Source: Pedosphaera parvula Ellin514 (lineage in GTDB: Bacteria; Verrucomicrobiota; Verrucomicrobiia; Limisphaerales; Pedosphaeraceae). From it: a stretch of DNA of 64,000 bases. Positions within the stretch are counted from its first letter, which is position 1. Each line of letters opens with the position of its first letter. The DNA is taken from NCBI RefSeq assembly GCF_000172555.1, contig NZ_ABOX02000023.1, positions 1 through 64,000 on the forward strand, read 5' to 3'. Shown piece after piece: positions 63,138 through 64,000 of the stretch. The translations under genes were made by a program, and so were the position numbers. Under the pieces are notes generated by a model that worked only from the letters and a program-made list of their open reading frames with translations, was not told the DNA's origin and did not search any database.

Positions 63138-64000
63138 ATGATGAACCGTTGGCTGCTTTTTTTCTCATGTGCCATCCTGGGTTTGGTGATGCTTCTCTGC
63201 GGCCTGCTGGTGCCCATCCACCTGCGCGCCGTTGATGCAAGCGTCCTCCAAAGCGCCGGCAGGAAATCCCCGACTTTGGTGGATCAAGGCCTCACGTTCG
63301 CCGGCCAATATAAACTCGGTTCTGCTCAACTCCTCTTTCACGCGGCGCAAAACCAATCCCTCCCCAATCGCGAAAAACTCGGTTCTGCCATCGCCAATTT
63401 AACCACTCTGCAACCCAACCTCGCCGTCTGGGGTGCCTCCGAACCCCGACTCGAAAACCTGCTCCGTGCTGGTCCTGCATCGTTCACCGAAACCATCCTC
63501 CGCCTGGATAACCGCGAAAAGGCGCTTCAATTTCTCCAAGCCTCCCCGCGTCCTTCCGTCCAGGAATTGCTGCGCTGCCGCTCGTTGACCAACACAGTTA
63601 TTTTCCCGGCCTCCACCTCCAGTGCCGGCCAGGCCTTCGATGCCGCCCTCACCATATGCGGCCTTCTATTGGAACAAGGTCAAATGAACAAGGGGTTGAG
63701 TGACACCATCCTCGCTGAGGCCTCCGCCGCAAACAGTGGCCAAAGCCCCCAGCCCCTGGAACAAAACCTCATGGATCTCATGTCCCTGGGTCAGCGCTTC
63801 AACTGGGGACAGTTCGCTTCCTTCGTCGGCCCCATCAGCGATGCCGAAACCCTCCATCTTCTTGCCAATCAGGTTCGCAATGCCAACAGCCAGTTGCCCA
63901 CCCTCTTCTCAGCCGTGCAACTCTCCGGGAATCCTGCTGACGTTGCCAAATATCTGCTAAACTTTGGCCAAACAGGCCTTCAAGATCTCGGCGCCAGTCT
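63138..64000 (+). CDS. Membrane-anchored protein of unknown function, truncated by the window end
   Basis: The frame opens at 63138 (or the next ATG, 63141) and stays open to the end of the window, giving 287 residues. One N-terminal anchor (RWLLFFSCAILGLVMLLCGLLVPIHL) is followed by a helical region with LTFAGQYKLGSAQLLFHAAQ, WGASEPRLENLLRA, FTETILRLDNREKALQFLQASPRPSVQELLRCRSL and NLMDLMSLGQRFNWGQFASFVG. It has no Cys-rich or catalytic motif and I cannot name a family. The remainder lies outside the window. Confidence 0.75.
   Translation, partial: MMNRWLLFFSCAILGLVMLLCGLLVPIHLRAVDASVLQSAGRKSPTLVDQGLTFAGQYKLGSAQLLFHAAQNQSLPNREKLGSAIANLTTLQPNLAVWGASEPRLENLLRAGPASFTETILRLDNREKALQFLQASPRPSVQELLRCRSLTNTVIFPASTSSAGQAFDAALTICGLLLEQGQMNKGLSDTILAEASAANSGQSPQPLEQNLMDLMSLGQRFNWGQFASFVGPISDAETLHLLANQVRNANSQLPTLFSAVQLSGNPADVAKYLLNFGQTGLQDLGAS

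Overview
The window looks like chromosomal DNA of a soil-type Verrucomicrobiota bacterium, probably near Pedosphaera/Limisphaerales. This rests on gene content rather than a marker gene: DUF1080 and TAT-exported Gfo/Idh proteins, a pilin-like protein with the H-X9-DG C-terminal signature, a Planctomycete/Verrucomicrobia-type (PSC1) cytochrome domain, inositol oxygenase, secreted GH26, and many exported proteins with the TNG/SNG-rich composition common in that phylum. No phage, insertion sequence or CRISPR array was recognised.

Layout. 0-3.3 kb: a degenerate repeat region (244-bp tandem units plus a sigma-factor gene fragment), a SAM methyltransferase and a secreted protein. 3.6-11.3 kb: exported HEAT-repeat protein, nagA, DoxX, uvrB, YqgE and a 38-residue lipoprotein; a roughly 90-bp leader is duplicated in front of the HEAT gene and of nagA. 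11.3-18.4 kb: secreted DA1-like peptidase, transketolase, tRNA-Arg(CCG), zinc-ribbon thioredoxin, hybrid histidine kinase and a stand-alone receiver. 19.4-24.4 kb: pilin-like protein plus a 1371-residue modular surface protein, visibly GC-rich. 24.7-30.9 kb: a compact respiratory operon encoding caa3-type oxidase (coxB, a fused subunit I/III, CtaG), a small membrane protein, Rieske protein and a cytochrome b-cytochrome c fusion. 31.1-35.4 kb: an octaheme c-type lipoprotein, an outer-membrane beta-barrel carrying its own N-terminal haem domain, and a secreted cupredoxin. 35.5-44.1 kb: GH26 mannanase, PgeF, a DCC-LMF membrane protein, Dtd, pyrophosphatase, Dps, HtrA and small membrane proteins. 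44.1-51 kb (minus strand): a 110-residue gene, the primary sigma factor, then SDR, AKR, quinone reductase, AKR and an MFS exporter. 51.5-53.3 kb: an ECF-sigma operon with two Spy/CpxP-like proteins. 53.4-59.1 kb: sugar/inositol binding protein, permease and inositol oxygenase, facing a Gfo/Idh plus DUF1080 pair. 59.2-64 kb: small genes, two tandem cyclophilins, a Nudix hydrolase and a truncated membrane protein at the edge.

How genes fit together. The 24.7-30.9 kb operon can carry electrons from quinol (cytochrome b/Rieske/cytochrome c) to O2 (caa3). The next block has the parts of a porin-cytochrome conduit (multihaem cytochrome plus barrel) and a soluble copper carrier; it is the best candidate here for an undescribed system, a proposed route for moving electrons across the outer membrane. 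The binding protein, permease and inositol oxygenase suggest myo-inositol uptake and oxidation to glucuronate. All functions are assigned by reading motifs; no database search was possible.
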